A stretch of DNA of 48,452 bases from Bacteroidota bacterium (lineage in GTDB: Bacteria > Bacteroidota > Bacteroidia > Palsa-948): the NCBI GenBank assembly GCA_016195025.1, contig JACQAL010000069.1:1-48452 (forward strand). Direction: 5' to 3'. Of the stretch, positions 1 to 8,312 are shown piece after piece. The notes under the pieces are model-generated. The model was not told the DNA's origin and ran no database searches. It saw only the letters and a program-made list of their open reading frames with translations. The position numbers and the translations under genes were made by a program. Position 1 is the first letter of the stretch; the number at the start of each line of letters is the position of its first letter.

Positions 1-72
1 CAGATTGGTGCAGGTGTAATTAATCGGTGTGGTCATTAAATACTGTCCATAAAGTTGCAATGTTGTTTTCAT
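1..72 (-). CDS. N-terminal fragment of a probable transposase (runs off left edge)
   Basis: On the minus strand an ATG at 72-70 opens 24 codons that stay open to the window edge, beginning MKTTLQLYGQYLMTTPINYT. The opening resembles, from memory, the N-termini of DDE transposases of the IS4/IS701 type, which start with a short helix and an NYT-x-TxLA-like stretch. Only 24 residues are visible, no catalytic residue lies inside the window, and the terminal inverted repeat of an insertion sequence could not be placed with confidence between 73 and 211. An ordinary gene with a similar opening is possible. Confidence 0.4.
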   Translation of the reverse strand, partial: MKTTLQLYGQYLMTTPINYTCTNL

Positions 73-211
73 AGAAGTTCGTTTTGGTGAACCGCTATGA
101 TGATTTATTTTGCCCTTGCTATCTCTCTGCCTGATTTTATCTTTTCAACATCTGCTTGTTTATTCCGAATGTTTTTTACCTTTGTTGCGAAAGTCCTAAA
201 AGAATGATTTG

Positions 212-2902
212 TTACTGATTTTTCTCCATCTTCTTTGTATCAATTACTTTCCCATTCACTATAAGAGAGTAAGAATACATGCCCCCCATTAAATTTTGTG
301 TATCGGCTTCAACTTTTCCATTTCCTGTTTCTTTAATTTCCACCCTCTTTATTTCCTTTCCGTAAAAGTCATAGAATACAATGTAAGCGCCTGTTACATT
401 TTCAGGAATGAAATAACGAATCGTTGTTGACTCATTCATTGGATTTGGCTCATTCTGATAAAGTACACAATTGTTAGCAAGTTGAACATTAATAGTAGTT
501 ACAGAATTACCGGTGTTCTTATCTCCTCCACTATTATTAGTGCGCTCATTTTTCGAGTTTGTCAAACTATCAATTCTATTATTTAACTCCTGAACTGCTT
601 TAACTAAAGGAACAACAATTTCCTCATATGATAAAGCGTAGTGTTCATGGCTTATATCGTCAGGCACTTCTACAATTGAAGAATTAAAACCGCAATCTTT
701 TCCCGCTTTTTCTACTTCCTGAGCAATAAATCCAGCATGAACAATTTTTTGAGACGGTGAAAAATCCATTCCTAACTGATGTTTAGTTTTCAAACTATCT
801 GGCATATTTTGAATCAGGAAATCATCTAGTTTTTTCGTGTCCATTTGATACGTAACAGGTCGAAGTTTATTGATAAACTCCAAACCTTTTACATCTTCCT
901 TAACATTAAATTTAAAGCGGGCATCTGAACAAACAGTATATGCTACAGTGCCGCAGACACTAGTAACAGTAGTTGCTCCTAAATGAACTTCATGGCTGTT
1001 GCTTACAATTGCATTATATCCAATTGCAGAAGCATCGGTTAAGCCGCTGCAAGTTCCGCAAACATCCGCACCATACCCCACGCAGGTGTTGTTAGTGCCG
1101 GTTGTAACAGTTGCCCCCGCGATTTCACCTACAAAAGTATTTGCGCTGCCCGTTGTCATTGCAGAACCTGTCAGATAACCCACCGCAACATTATCACCAC
1201 CCGAAGTGTTGCTGTTTGCAGCGCTGTAACCTAAAAAAGTATTGTCTGCTCCGCCTGCATTGCTGTATCCCGCATGGTAGCCAAGGAATGAGTTGGCTCC
1301 CGCTGTGGTAAGAAAACCGGCTTCCCTGCCCACAAACACATTGAAACTTGATGTTGCATTTGTATAGCCCGCCTGATAGCCAACTGCAGTGTTAGAAGCG
1401 CCTGTTGAATTAGTGAAACCGGCTTTAAAACCAAAGAAAGAATTGTTGCTGTAACTGCTTCCGGCAGAACCATCACCCGCGCCATAACCCACACAGGTAT
1501 TGTTGCTTCCTGTTGCACTGGTATACATTGCCGCAAGCCCCATCGCCACATTATTTGCTCCGGTGGTGTTGCTAAACCCGCTGTTTTGCCCGATAAAAGT
1601 GTTGCTTGCCCCCGTATTGTTATAGCCCGCCTGATACCCTGCAAAAACATTTGCCCCGTTGGTAGTATTCTTGTAGCCACACTGGTAGCCGATAAAAACA
1701 TTGTTTCCCCCGGTAGAGGTGGTGTATCCAGCGCTGCTGCCAAGAAAAACATTATCCGTGCCGGAGGTTGTATTGTATCCTGAAAGATAACCCAAAAAAG
1801 TGCCGTCTCTTGCCGTAGTATGATGATAGCCCGCCATGAATCCAACAATAGTATTATTGATATAGCTGCTGCTGCCCGTTGCTCCCAAACCCGCTGCATG
1901 ACCCAGAATAGCATTGCTGCTGCCTGTAGCATAATACGCAGCAGAATCGCCTACTACAACATTGACGGTGCCGGTAGCATTTGTCAGCAATGAATATGCC
2001 CCAACGGTTACGTTGTCAGTGCCGGTGGTGGTGTTCAGCAGCGCGGAACTGCCCACTGCTACATTGGCATCGCCTCCGGTTAAAAGAGCAGTGCCTGCCT
2101 TATATCCAAAAAGAGAATTGTTGCTGATATCACTCTGGCTGTTTACTCCCTCGCCTGCTTGATATCCGGCTACTGTATTATTTGCTCCTGTTTTGTTATT
2201 TCCCAGCGCTTCGCTTCCCATGGCTATGTTGCTGCTGCCTGTGGTGTTGTTAATTTGCGCATCGTCTCCCACTGCCGTATTTCGCTTACCCGTGGTAGTT
2301 TGCAGCAAGGCATGCCTTCCAACAGCGGTATTTTCCCACCCATCGTAAGGAGAGCCGTTTGACCCTATGCAATTATATAATGCCTGAAATCCAATGGCTG
2401 TATTTTCGAGTCCATACACATTTCTATACATTGCCTGAGAACCTACAGCCGTATTTTCATAAGCACCATCAGATAAATACATGGCTGTATATCCAACAGC
2501 CGTGTTATCGTGCTCAAGCCCGTTAGCAGAAACTTTCTCGCTGGTAAATAAAGCCGAGCCGCCTACCGCTGTATTGCGGCTGCCAGCACCACTTGCATTA
2601 GTAAAATTGGTATTGAAGCCGCAACTATCCCCCACAAAAGTATTGTTTGAGCCAGTAGTGAGTGAATTGCCTGCATTTTCTCCTATGGCTGTATTTTTTC
2701 CTCCTGTCATTCCTGCTTTTCCTGAATTGCATCCGACAGAGGTGTTGCCGATAGTTCCACCGTCATTTGCATTGCTGCATCCGGCACTATTACTAATGGT
2801 GCCGCTGCCGTGCGTTTGCCCCTGTGCGTTGTACGCGCAAAAGAAAATTGTTGCTGCAAAAATAATTGCAGTAATTGTTTTGAATTGTGTAATTGTTTTC
2901 AT
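212..2902 (-). CDS. Secreted NTAVG-repeat protein with S74 chaperone domain and T9SS tail
   Basis: An 896-residue exported protein. Residues 1-29 form a signal peptide ending around AQG. From about residue 45 to 640 it is built of more than twenty imperfect repeats of roughly 16-25 residues carrying NTAVGxxA, NTFxGxxAG or NVAxG, the pattern of beta-solenoid heads in YadA-like adhesins and phage fibres. A peptidase S74 (intramolecular chaperone) domain follows, with its SDxRxK motif at SDARFK starting at Ser659 and the LRPVTYQ strand after it. A short predicted coiled coil near VKAVQELNNRIDSL precedes a C-terminal sorting domain from about residue 810 (YQNEPNP, ending in KMEKNQ). Inference: a trimeric solenoid that matures by self-cleavage and is exported by the type IX system. 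Cleavage at Ser659 would separate the solenoid from the sorting domain, so the order of export and cleavage matters. The encoding DNA is repetitive, and several long antisense or shifted frames here are shadows. No good promoter was seen upstream. Confidence 0.9.
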   Translation of the reverse strand: MKTITQFKTITAIIFAATIFFCAYNAQGQTHGSGTISNSAGCSNANDGGTIGNTSVGCNSGKAGMTGGKNTAIGENAGNSLTTGSNNTFVGDSCGFNTNFTNASGAGSRNTAVGGSALFTSEKVSANGLEHDNTAVGYTAMYLSDGAYENTAVGSQAMYRNVYGLENTAIGFQALYNCIGSNGSPYDGWENTAVGRHALLQTTTGKRNTAVGDDAQINNTTGSSNIAMGSEALGNNKTGANNTVAGYQAGEGVNSQSDISNNSLFGYKAGTALLTGGDANVAVGSSALLNTTTGTDNVTVGAYSLLTNATGTVNVVVGDSAAYYATGSSNAILGHAAGLGATGSSSYINNTIVGFMAGYHHTTARDGTFLGYLSGYNTTSGTDNVFLGSSAGYTTSTGGNNVFIGYQCGYKNTTNGANVFAGYQAGYNNTGASNTFIGQNSGFSNTTGANNVAMGLAAMYTSATGSNNTCVGYGAGDGSAGSSYSNNSFFGFKAGFTNSTGASNTAVGYQAGYTNATSSFNVFVGREAGFLTTAGANSFLGYHAGYSNAGGADNTFLGYSAANSNTSGGDNVAVGYLTGSAMTTGSANTFVGEIAGATVTTGTNNTCVGYGADVCGTCSGLTDASAIGYNAIVSNSHEVHLGATTVTSVCGTVAYTVCSDARFKFNVKEDVKGLEFINKLRPVTYQMDTKKLDDFLIQNMPDSLKTKHQLGMDFSPSQKIVHAGFIAQEVEKAGKDCGFNSSIVEVPDDISHEHYALSYEEIVVPLVKAVQELNNRIDSLTNSKNERTNNSGGDKNTGNSVTTINVQLANNCVLYQNEPNPMNESTTIRYFIPENVTGAYIVFYDFYGKEIKRVEIKETGNGKVEADTQNLMGGMYSYSLIVNGKVIDTKKMEKNQ

Positions 2903-2974
2903 TGTTGTTTGGTTTTATGCCCCGATAAGAATCAGGGCTGGTTATTATTTTTCATTTTACGCATTGCCGTCACA

Positions 2975-3275
2975 CCTCAGGGAATCACGCCAACTCCTGC
3001 AGGAAAATTGGTTTTCCTCATAGGGAAAAATAGTTCCTCTGAAGGTCTGTTTATTATTCCTGCAGGAATGTTGTTTTTTGAGGCAAGAAAAAATTTTTCT
3101 CTGCAGGAATCTTCATTTCTCCTGCGGGAATCTTTGTTTTCACCCGAGGAAAAATCATTTCCTCCGCAGGCATGTTCATTATTGCTCAAGGAAAAATCAT
3201 TTTCCCTCCAATACCCGGCTTGATTCCTGCTGTTCGGAGCATTTCCCCTGCAGGTCTGCTTGTTTCCTCTGTAGG
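2975..3275. repeat. Array of about fifteen degenerate 21-bp tandem units
   Basis: Units share a palindromic core close to TTCCTGCAGGAA followed by a T-rich half. Core positions read by eye are near 2975, 2996, 3016, 3036, 3059, 3080, 3100, 3121, 3142, 3163, 3184, 3204, 3226, 3247 and 3266, a spacing close to 21 bp throughout. Because 21 is a multiple of three, both strands hold open frames with a seven-residue period (PAGKLVF-like on plus, SCRxNxD-like on minus). An ATG-started 104-residue minus-strand frame (2977-3291) and overlapping plus-strand frames exist, but none has a recognised family. It fills most of the 469-bp gap between the repeat protein (start 2902) and the gene ending at 3372; the rest of the gap shows nothing recognisable. 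Confidence 0.8.
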
Positions 3276-3371
3276 TCTGTTGAGCATTCATTGCGAAAAC
3301 CTTGCTTTTTCTTCAAATTCCGATTATTTCCTTATATCCTTATACCCTGTATCCTTATTTCCCTGCACCTG

Positions 3372-4148
3372 CTACATAACTCCCGTATAAAGAAAATCCG
3401 TCCATAGGTAGGGGTCTGCATTGGTGTGGCTGTAAACCGGATGCTTCGCCTTGTTTGCCGGAACGGAAGAGGCGGCTTTGCTGGTTTGCGTAGTTGCCGC
3501 GCTGGTTTTTTTGGTATGCGAAACGGGCAGAATGCTGGTGTGCTGAATGCCCACGATGGTGCCTGCGGCAAGGTCGGAAATAATAATATCGGCTTCGAGG
3601 GTAAAGCGGAGAATAACCGTTGCGGGCGGTGTGCCTTTTTGCGGGGTGGTGCCGTAGCGCCAGATATGCCCTTCATTTCCTTTGCGGGCTTTTTTCACGC
3701 GGTAATGCTCCCAGCCGGGTCCGCTGTCCACCAGTTCAAAATCGCGCGGGTGCAGTTCGGGTTTCTTTTTTAGTTTATAGCCCGTGGTAAGAATTAATTG
3801 TTCGGCTTTGTTTACATCGCCTGCTCCCAGGTCGTTTGCGTGGTCTTCCACATAATGCCCGTTGGAAGTGAGGGCGAGCATGAGGGCGGTGGCTTGCTCG
3901 TGCTCCAGTTTTGTGGTGGCGGTGGCGCGGTCGCCCGAAGCAATTTTTGTGAGCGTGGCGCGCAGGTTGGCAATCAGGTTGGAAACAGTTCCCGCGGTGG
4001 TAGCCGGCAACAGGGCAATGGGCGGGCTTGGAAAATTACTGTTGCCGGTAAGCCCCTGCACGGTGCCATCGCCAAAGGTGGCGAGCGCATCAGCGCTCAT
4101 TTCTTTGAACTCGAACGATACTTTTGCTTTGCGGATGCTGAGTTTCAT
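3372..4148 (-). CDS. Conserved hypothetical protein with possible FN3-like C-terminal half
   Basis: A 258-residue protein without signal peptide. The N-terminal half (about residues 20-120) is helix-rich and contains LTGNSNFPSPPI followed by alternating Ala/Leu helices and a YVEDHANDLG-like stretch. This matches a hypothetical family I know from Bacteroidota and others, in which a GNxxFPxPP motif precedes a helical bundle and then a fibronectin-III-like domain. The C-terminal half has a plausible beta pattern (ELVDSGPGWEHYRVKKARKG, then GTPPATVILRFTLEADIIIS). The tail from about residue 215 is Ala/Ser/Thr/Lys-rich and probably disordered. Function unknown. Local G+C is higher than in the flanking genes. 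The start is the only early ATG, 251 bp from the divergent gene at 4399. Confidence 0.7.
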   Translation of the reverse strand: MKLSIRKAKVSFEFKEMSADALATFGDGTVQGLTGNSNFPSPPIALLPATTAGTVSNLIANLRATLTKIASGDRATATTKLEHEQATALMLALTSNGHYVEDHANDLGAGDVNKAEQLILTTGYKLKKKPELHPRDFELVDSGPGWEHYRVKKARKGNEGHIWRYGTTPQKGTPPATVILRFTLEADIIISDLAAGTIVGIQHTSILPVSHTKKTSAATTQTSKAASSVPANKAKHPVYSHTNADPYLWTDFLYTGVM

Positions 4149-4341
4149 AAAATAGTTGGGTTTAAAGATTAATGTTCAGGATTTTTTTGTATTCGGTGAT
4201 TTTGGATTGTATAAAATATTTTTTCAGTTTGAATAAGCCGCATTGCTTTGTTTTATTGACAAAGGAATAATAAAGTTTTGAAAATGATTTGGAGAAAAAA
4301 GACAGGTCGGGGACATTTCCCTATGAAATTCAGTTGGAGAA

Positions 4342-4377
4342 TTTGTTGCCGGAACCCCTGATTGTTTCCTATTTTTG
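4342..4377 (+). promoter_or_regulatory. Promoter for the TPR-like gene (TAnnTTTG)
   Basis: TATTTTTG at 4370-4377 matches all six fixed positions of the Bacteroidota -7 consensus TAnnTTTG. Upstream TTG triplets at 4343-4348 could serve as the -33 element with a spacer of about 21. Transcription would start near 4384, which argues for the ATG at 4399 rather than the in-frame TTG at 4375 lying inside the element. Confidence 0.55.
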
Positions 4378-4398
4378 AAAAACATAAATGCCTGCCGC

Positions 4399-5877
4399 AT
4401 GCTTGCGCTCGAACAGTTGATACAAAATTTGCCGCCCAAAGACACAGAAGTAATGAAAAAATACCTCCTGCTTTTTACGGATGAAAACCGCCACGAAGCC
4501 ACGCTGCCGCTGAAACTTTTCAATTACCTGCTGCATAAACGGAAAACCGCCACCGCTGCCGATGCCTGCCTTTTTATTTACGGCAGCGGGCGCAATAAAC
4601 AGGGCAAGTTCCGCAAACTCTGCTGGCGGCTGAAGCAAAAAATTTTTGACTGCCTTTGCACCGAATTGAACTATGAGAAAAAAGAAATGCTCGATGAAAT
4701 GGACTGGGCGGCTTTCAGGGTGAGGAAGAAAGCGGCTATAAGCAGGTTGCTTTTTTTTCATAACAACGCTTCGGAAATTGCGCGCCAACTCATTGAAGAA
4801 ATTATTTCTGAAAGCAAAAAGTTTGAATTTTATGAAACACTGGCAGAGCATCTTGATACTAAGAATTGGATATATAATTTTAAAGAAGGAGAAAAGGAGT
4901 TTGATAAAATTGTTTCTGAAGCCGGATTTTACAGAGAATGTCACCGCGCAAATGCAAAAGCAACTAATTATTATTATAAACTGATTTTTGTTTCAGAAAA
5001 AAATGCGGGGAATGAACAAAAAGTAAAATCATTTCTGAAAAAAGCCGTCAGAGAACTCGCCCTGCTTGCGGAAAAAACCAAATCGAATAAGATAAAATAC
5101 TACCTGAAATATTTTGAACTGGAAATAAATTTCAGGAATAAGGATTATAAGGCGGCATCTCAAACCTGCTCTGAAATGCTCGCATTAATTTTTAATAATC
5201 CCTCCGTAAAAAGAAAACACCGAATCGGCATAACTTACGACCAGTTTTCGCGCTGCGAGTTATTGCTCGGTAATTTTGAAAAAGCAAGAGAATATGCAGC
5301 GGGGGCGCAAAAAATTTTTTCTCCCGCTTCCTTTGATTTCAGCATTTCGCAGGAGCAGGAATTTTACGCGCTGTTTTACGGCAAAAAATTTGCCGAAGCG
5401 GAAAAAATTGCTTCTGAAATGCTGCGCACTCCTTCACATAAAGAACTGGGCGAACTGCATAAGGCGAAATATATTTACCTGCACGCCCATGCGCTTTTCG
5501 TGCAGGGAAAATTCAAAGAAGCGCTGAATATGCTGCCGGAAAAATGGCACGATGCAAAAAACAATACGGAATGGGAAACGGGCTTACGCATTTTCAGAAT
5601 CATGCTTTGCATTGAACTTGAAATGCAGGAAGAAGCGGGCAAACAAACTGAAGCCCTGCGCAAATATTTCGACTATCTTGAAAAGAAAAAAATACCCCTG
5701 TCTCCCCGCAATAAAGCCATTCTCGCGTGGCTGAGGCAACTCGCCACCCGCGATTTTGATTTCCGCGCCTTTAACTTTAAACATCAAACTTTAAAACCTG
5801 AAGCGAGATGGGAATTCTTCACTCCCGAAATCATTCCCTTCCACGAATGGGCGGAACATAAAAAAATGAGAAAATGA
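4399..5877 (+). CDS. Helical-repeat (TPR-like) protein of unknown function
   Basis: A 492-residue soluble protein composed almost entirely of amphipathic helices, with several helix-turn-helix units suggesting tetratricopeptide-like repeats (for example the helices around NFEKAREYAAGAQKIF and KFAEAEKIASEM). There is no signal peptide or membrane segment. Similar roughly 500-residue helical proteins are common in Bacteroidota and usually lack an assigned role. The start is placed at ATG 4399 because a TTG 24 bases upstream lies inside the apparent promoter. It is divergent from the hypothetical gene at 3372-4148 and convergent with the serine hydrolase. I cannot assign a partner or pathway. 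Confidence 0.8.
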   Translation: MLALEQLIQNLPPKDTEVMKKYLLLFTDENRHEATLPLKLFNYLLHKRKTATAADACLFIYGSGRNKQGKFRKLCWRLKQKIFDCLCTELNYEKKEMLDEMDWAAFRVRKKAAISRLLFFHNNASEIARQLIEEIISESKKFEFYETLAEHLDTKNWIYNFKEGEKEFDKIVSEAGFYRECHRANAKATNYYYKLIFVSEKNAGNEQKVKSFLKKAVRELALLAEKTKSNKIKYYLKYFELEINFRNKDYKAASQTCSEMLALIFNNPSVKRKHRIGITYDQFSRCELLLGNFEKAREYAAGAQKIFSPASFDFSISQEQEFYALFYGKKFAEAEKIASEMLRTPSHKELGELHKAKYIYLHAHALFVQGKFKEALNMLPEKWHDAKNNTEWETGLRIFRIMLCIELEMQEEAGKQTEALRKYFDYLEKKKIPLSPRNKAILAWLRQLATRDFDFRAFNFKHQTLKPEARWEFFTPEIIPFHEWAEHKKMRK

Positions 5878-5906
5878 GTTATCGCTTATACCCTTATTAC
5901 AAACAA

Positions 5907-7088
5907 TTAACGATTAATGCCTTCCATCTCCAAAGCCGCATCAACGTACCAGTAGAAATCGGTGGGATGCCCGTTGATGTTGGAAAGTTCGCGCTTCTTT
6001 CCCAGGCGCACAATGAGTAGTTGAGAATCGGGAATCACAATAATGTATTGCCCCAGCACTCCGCGCGCGTAAAAAATAAAATGCCCTTTATACTGCGGAA
6101 GAATCCACCACGAGTAGCCGTAGCGTTTGTTGGGTTCATCGTTATCGGTGACGGGCGCGGGCTGAATGGATTCGAGCACATATTTTTCGGGAACAAGTTG
6201 TTTGCCGTTCCACCGCCCGCTGTCTGAATAAAGTTTTCCGAGCCGCGCAAAATCGCGCGCGTTGGAATTGAAACAGCAATATGCTTTTTCATCTCCGTTC
6301 GCATGGTCTAAACTCCAGAACGCATCGTGGTTGGCTTCAAGGGGCTTCCATAATTTTTCAGAAGCGTAATCGCTCAAACTCATTCCCACCGCTTTGCTCA
6401 GCGCGAAGCCCAGCAACTGCGTGTTGCCGCTGCGGTATTCAAATTTCTTTCCCGGCTCGCCCAGCACATTGTATTTGAAAACCAACTTGCGCAAATCATT
6501 TCCATAGTATGCTTCTGCGGCAAAGCCGATGGGGTTGATATAACTTTCGTCAAAATCAAACCCCGAACTCATCGTAAGCAAATGGCGGAACGTGATAGAA
6601 CTTTTCTTTCCTTCCCTGCATTCGGGAAGAAAATCACAGACGGGCTCGTAAATGGATTTTATTTTTCCTTCTTCCACCGCAATGCCTGTGAGAATGCTCA
6701 CAATGGTTTTTGCCATGGAGAAAGAACTGGTGTGCGAAGTGTCTGTGTAGCCATCCCAGTATTCTTCGTGGCGGATGGAATCGTCTTTAATAATAAGGTA
6801 CGCCACCGTATTCATGCGCTCCATGTCGCCAAGGTATTGCGAAGGAATTTTTTTCGTGTTGTAGTCCTTGCCGATTGCCCACTCTTTCGGTGCGCCTGTT
6901 TTCACAATGCGGTTTTCAAAAATCCTGTACTCGTCAATATCGGCAGTCACGCGCCCTTTCAGGTAAGTGTTTGCGAAACCTTTATATAAATATGTTTTCC
7001 CCGAAACAAGAATGAGAATGTTCAGCACCACAAGCAGGATGAGCAGCCACTTGAAAAATGTTTTGAGGATTTTAAAAAATGTTTTCAT
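5907..7088 (-). CDS. Membrane-anchored serine hydrolase (beta-lactamase/class C-like family)
   Basis: A 393-residue protein with an N-terminal membrane segment (about residues 12-29) and no obvious cleavage site, so probably anchored with its domain in the periplasm. The catalytic SxxK tetrad is S124-M-A-K127 in SSFSMAKTIVSI. A tyrosine motif resembling YxN appears as YRSGNTQLL near residue 220. A late Gly-rich stretch (ARGVLGQYIIVIPDS) stands where the third motif of class C enzymes and esterases normally lies. Known relatives include penicillin-binding-protein-like carboxypeptidases, EstB-type esterases and 6-aminohexanoate hydrolases, so the substrate is open. It is convergent with the TPR-like gene, and an exact inverted repeat separates it from lipB. 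Confidence 0.88.
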   Translation of the reverse strand: MKTFFKILKTFFKWLLILLVVLNILILVSGKTYLYKGFANTYLKGRVTADIDEYRIFENRIVKTGAPKEWAIGKDYNTKKIPSQYLGDMERMNTVAYLIIKDDSIRHEEYWDGYTDTSHTSSFSMAKTIVSILTGIAVEEGKIKSIYEPVCDFLPECREGKKSSITFRHLLTMSSGFDFDESYINPIGFAAEAYYGNDLRKLVFKYNVLGEPGKKFEYRSGNTQLLGFALSKAVGMSLSDYASEKLWKPLEANHDAFWSLDHANGDEKAYCCFNSNARDFARLGKLYSDSGRWNGKQLVPEKYVLESIQPAPVTDNDEPNKRYGYSWWILPQYKGHFIFYARGVLGQYIIVIPDSQLLIVRLGKKRELSNINGHPTDFYWYVDAALEMEGINR

Positions 7089-7092
7089 ATAT

Positions 7093-7100
7093 CAAATGTA
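7093..7100 (-). promoter_or_regulatory. Possible -7 element of the serine hydrolase gene
   Basis: On the minus strand TACATTTG fits TAnnTTTG exactly, only 4 bases upstream of the ATG (7088). The predicted transcription start would coincide with the start codon, implying a leaderless message. No clear -33 element was found, so this may be chance. Confidence 0.3.
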
Positions 7101-7110
7101 AAAGGAATTT

Positions 7111-7169
7111 CTGGTAACGAAGTAACGAATCATTCTTACTTTTATTCGTAACATTCGTTATGAAATTCG

Positions 7170-7184
<15 letters not shown>
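7111..7184. repeat. Exact 20-bp inverted repeat between serine hydrolase and lipB
   Basis: CTGGTAACGAAGTAACGAAT (7111-7130) is perfectly complementary to 7165-7184, with a 34-base centre rich in ATTCGTTA words. The transcript would fold into a long hairpin. The lipB stop codon (7170-7172) and its final codons (LVTK) lie inside the right arm. Related ATTCGTTA words recur at 26600-26646. It may act as a terminator or RNA-stabilising hairpin for lipB. Confidence 0.8.
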
Positions 7185-7886
<702 letters not shown>

Positions 7887-7892
<6 letters not shown>

Positions 7893-8308
7893 AGGGCAAG
7901 GGACAGGTTATTTTTTTTCCAGTGTTTGAATGGACTTTGTAAGCATAGCAATGATGGAAGCAAGTTTTTTATCGCGCGCAGAAATAACATCGGGCGGCAA
8001 AAGAAATTTAGAACGCATATACCATCCTCTTGTTTCCCTTGCCGAACCTCTTGCAATTCTTAAAAAATGCGGATACTCTTTTCCAAAACCTCTTCCAAAT
8101 CCTTCTTCAATATTTGCGCTGATTGAACCTGCGGAGCGAATCAACTGTCTTGCAATTTCTTTTCCGCGAATATCTTTCATTAAAATTTCAGTATCTGCCC
8201 AGCATTCATCCCAAAGCTCAACCGACAGAACATAAAAATGTATTTCAAAAATTTTATCTTTCTCCATTTGTATTTTCTCCCTTGTCCCCTGTCCCTTGCC
8301 CTTTGTCC
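7887..8308. mobile_element. Putative 422-bp cassette: four-helix-bundle gene between 21-bp inverted repeats
   Basis: The left end 7887-7907 (GGACATAGGGCAAGGGACAG plus G) and right end 8288-8308 are reverse complements at 20 of 21 positions. Both ends continue as degenerate heptamer arrays (GGGACAG-type, 7880-7907; CCCTTGT-type, 8279-8308). The interior is almost exactly one gene. The left repeat supplies the lipB start codon, and the right repeat ends 4 bases from the stop codon of the isomerase gene. No transposase is encoded, so mobilisation, if any, would need help in trans. The mobile interpretation is inference; the inverted repeats are directly visible. Confidence 0.5.
7908..8267 (-). 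CDS. Four-helix-bundle protein (23S rRNA intervening-sequence/S23 family)
   Basis: A 119-residue protein of four amphipathic helices. It carries the family hallmark RQLIRSAGSISANIEEGFGR, here followed by GFGKEYPHFLRIARGSARETRG and a C-terminal helix LASIIAMLTKSIQTLEKK. The family (TIGR02436) was first seen as ORFs in 23S rRNA intervening sequences and is widespread as stand-alone genes. It is related to the Avd accessory protein of diversity-generating retroelements, which binds nucleic acid and forms a pentameric barrel. The molecular role of stand-alone copies is unknown. Here no rRNA or reverse transcriptase is nearby; instead the gene fills a cassette bounded by heptamer-type inverted repeats. 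Confidence 0.9.
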   Translation of the reverse strand: MEKDKIFEIHFYVLSVELWDECWADTEILMKDIRGKEIARQLIRSAGSISANIEEGFGRGFGKEYPHFLRIARGSARETRGWYMRSKFLLPPDVISARDKKLASIIAMLTKSIQTLEKK

Positions 8309-8312
8309 TCTT

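Noticed and set aside
1231-1932. Long minus-strand frame of 233 codons inside the repeat protein gene
   Set aside because: It is a shifted reading of the NTAVG repeats; repetitive DNA keeps alternative frames open.
212-2902. Prophage tail-fibre gene
   Set aside because: No other phage genes are present, and the signal peptide and T9SS tail show a cellular exported protein.
2975-3275. CRISPR array
   Set aside because: Units are contiguous and degenerate with no unique spacers and no cas genes nearby.
2977-3291. 104-residue minus-strand protein and overlapping plus-strand frames
   Set aside because: Openness follows from the 21-bp period; no family, and several frames are equally open. Kept as a repeat.
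3426-4172. Plus-strand frames opposite the 258-residue hypothetical gene
   Set aside because: Higher G+C lowers stop frequency on both strands; the minus-strand product matches a known hypothetical family and the plus-strand ones do not.
7908-8267. Diversity-generating retroelement accessory gene (Avd)
   Set aside because: The protein is of the related S23 type, and no reverse transcriptase or template/variable repeat is nearby.
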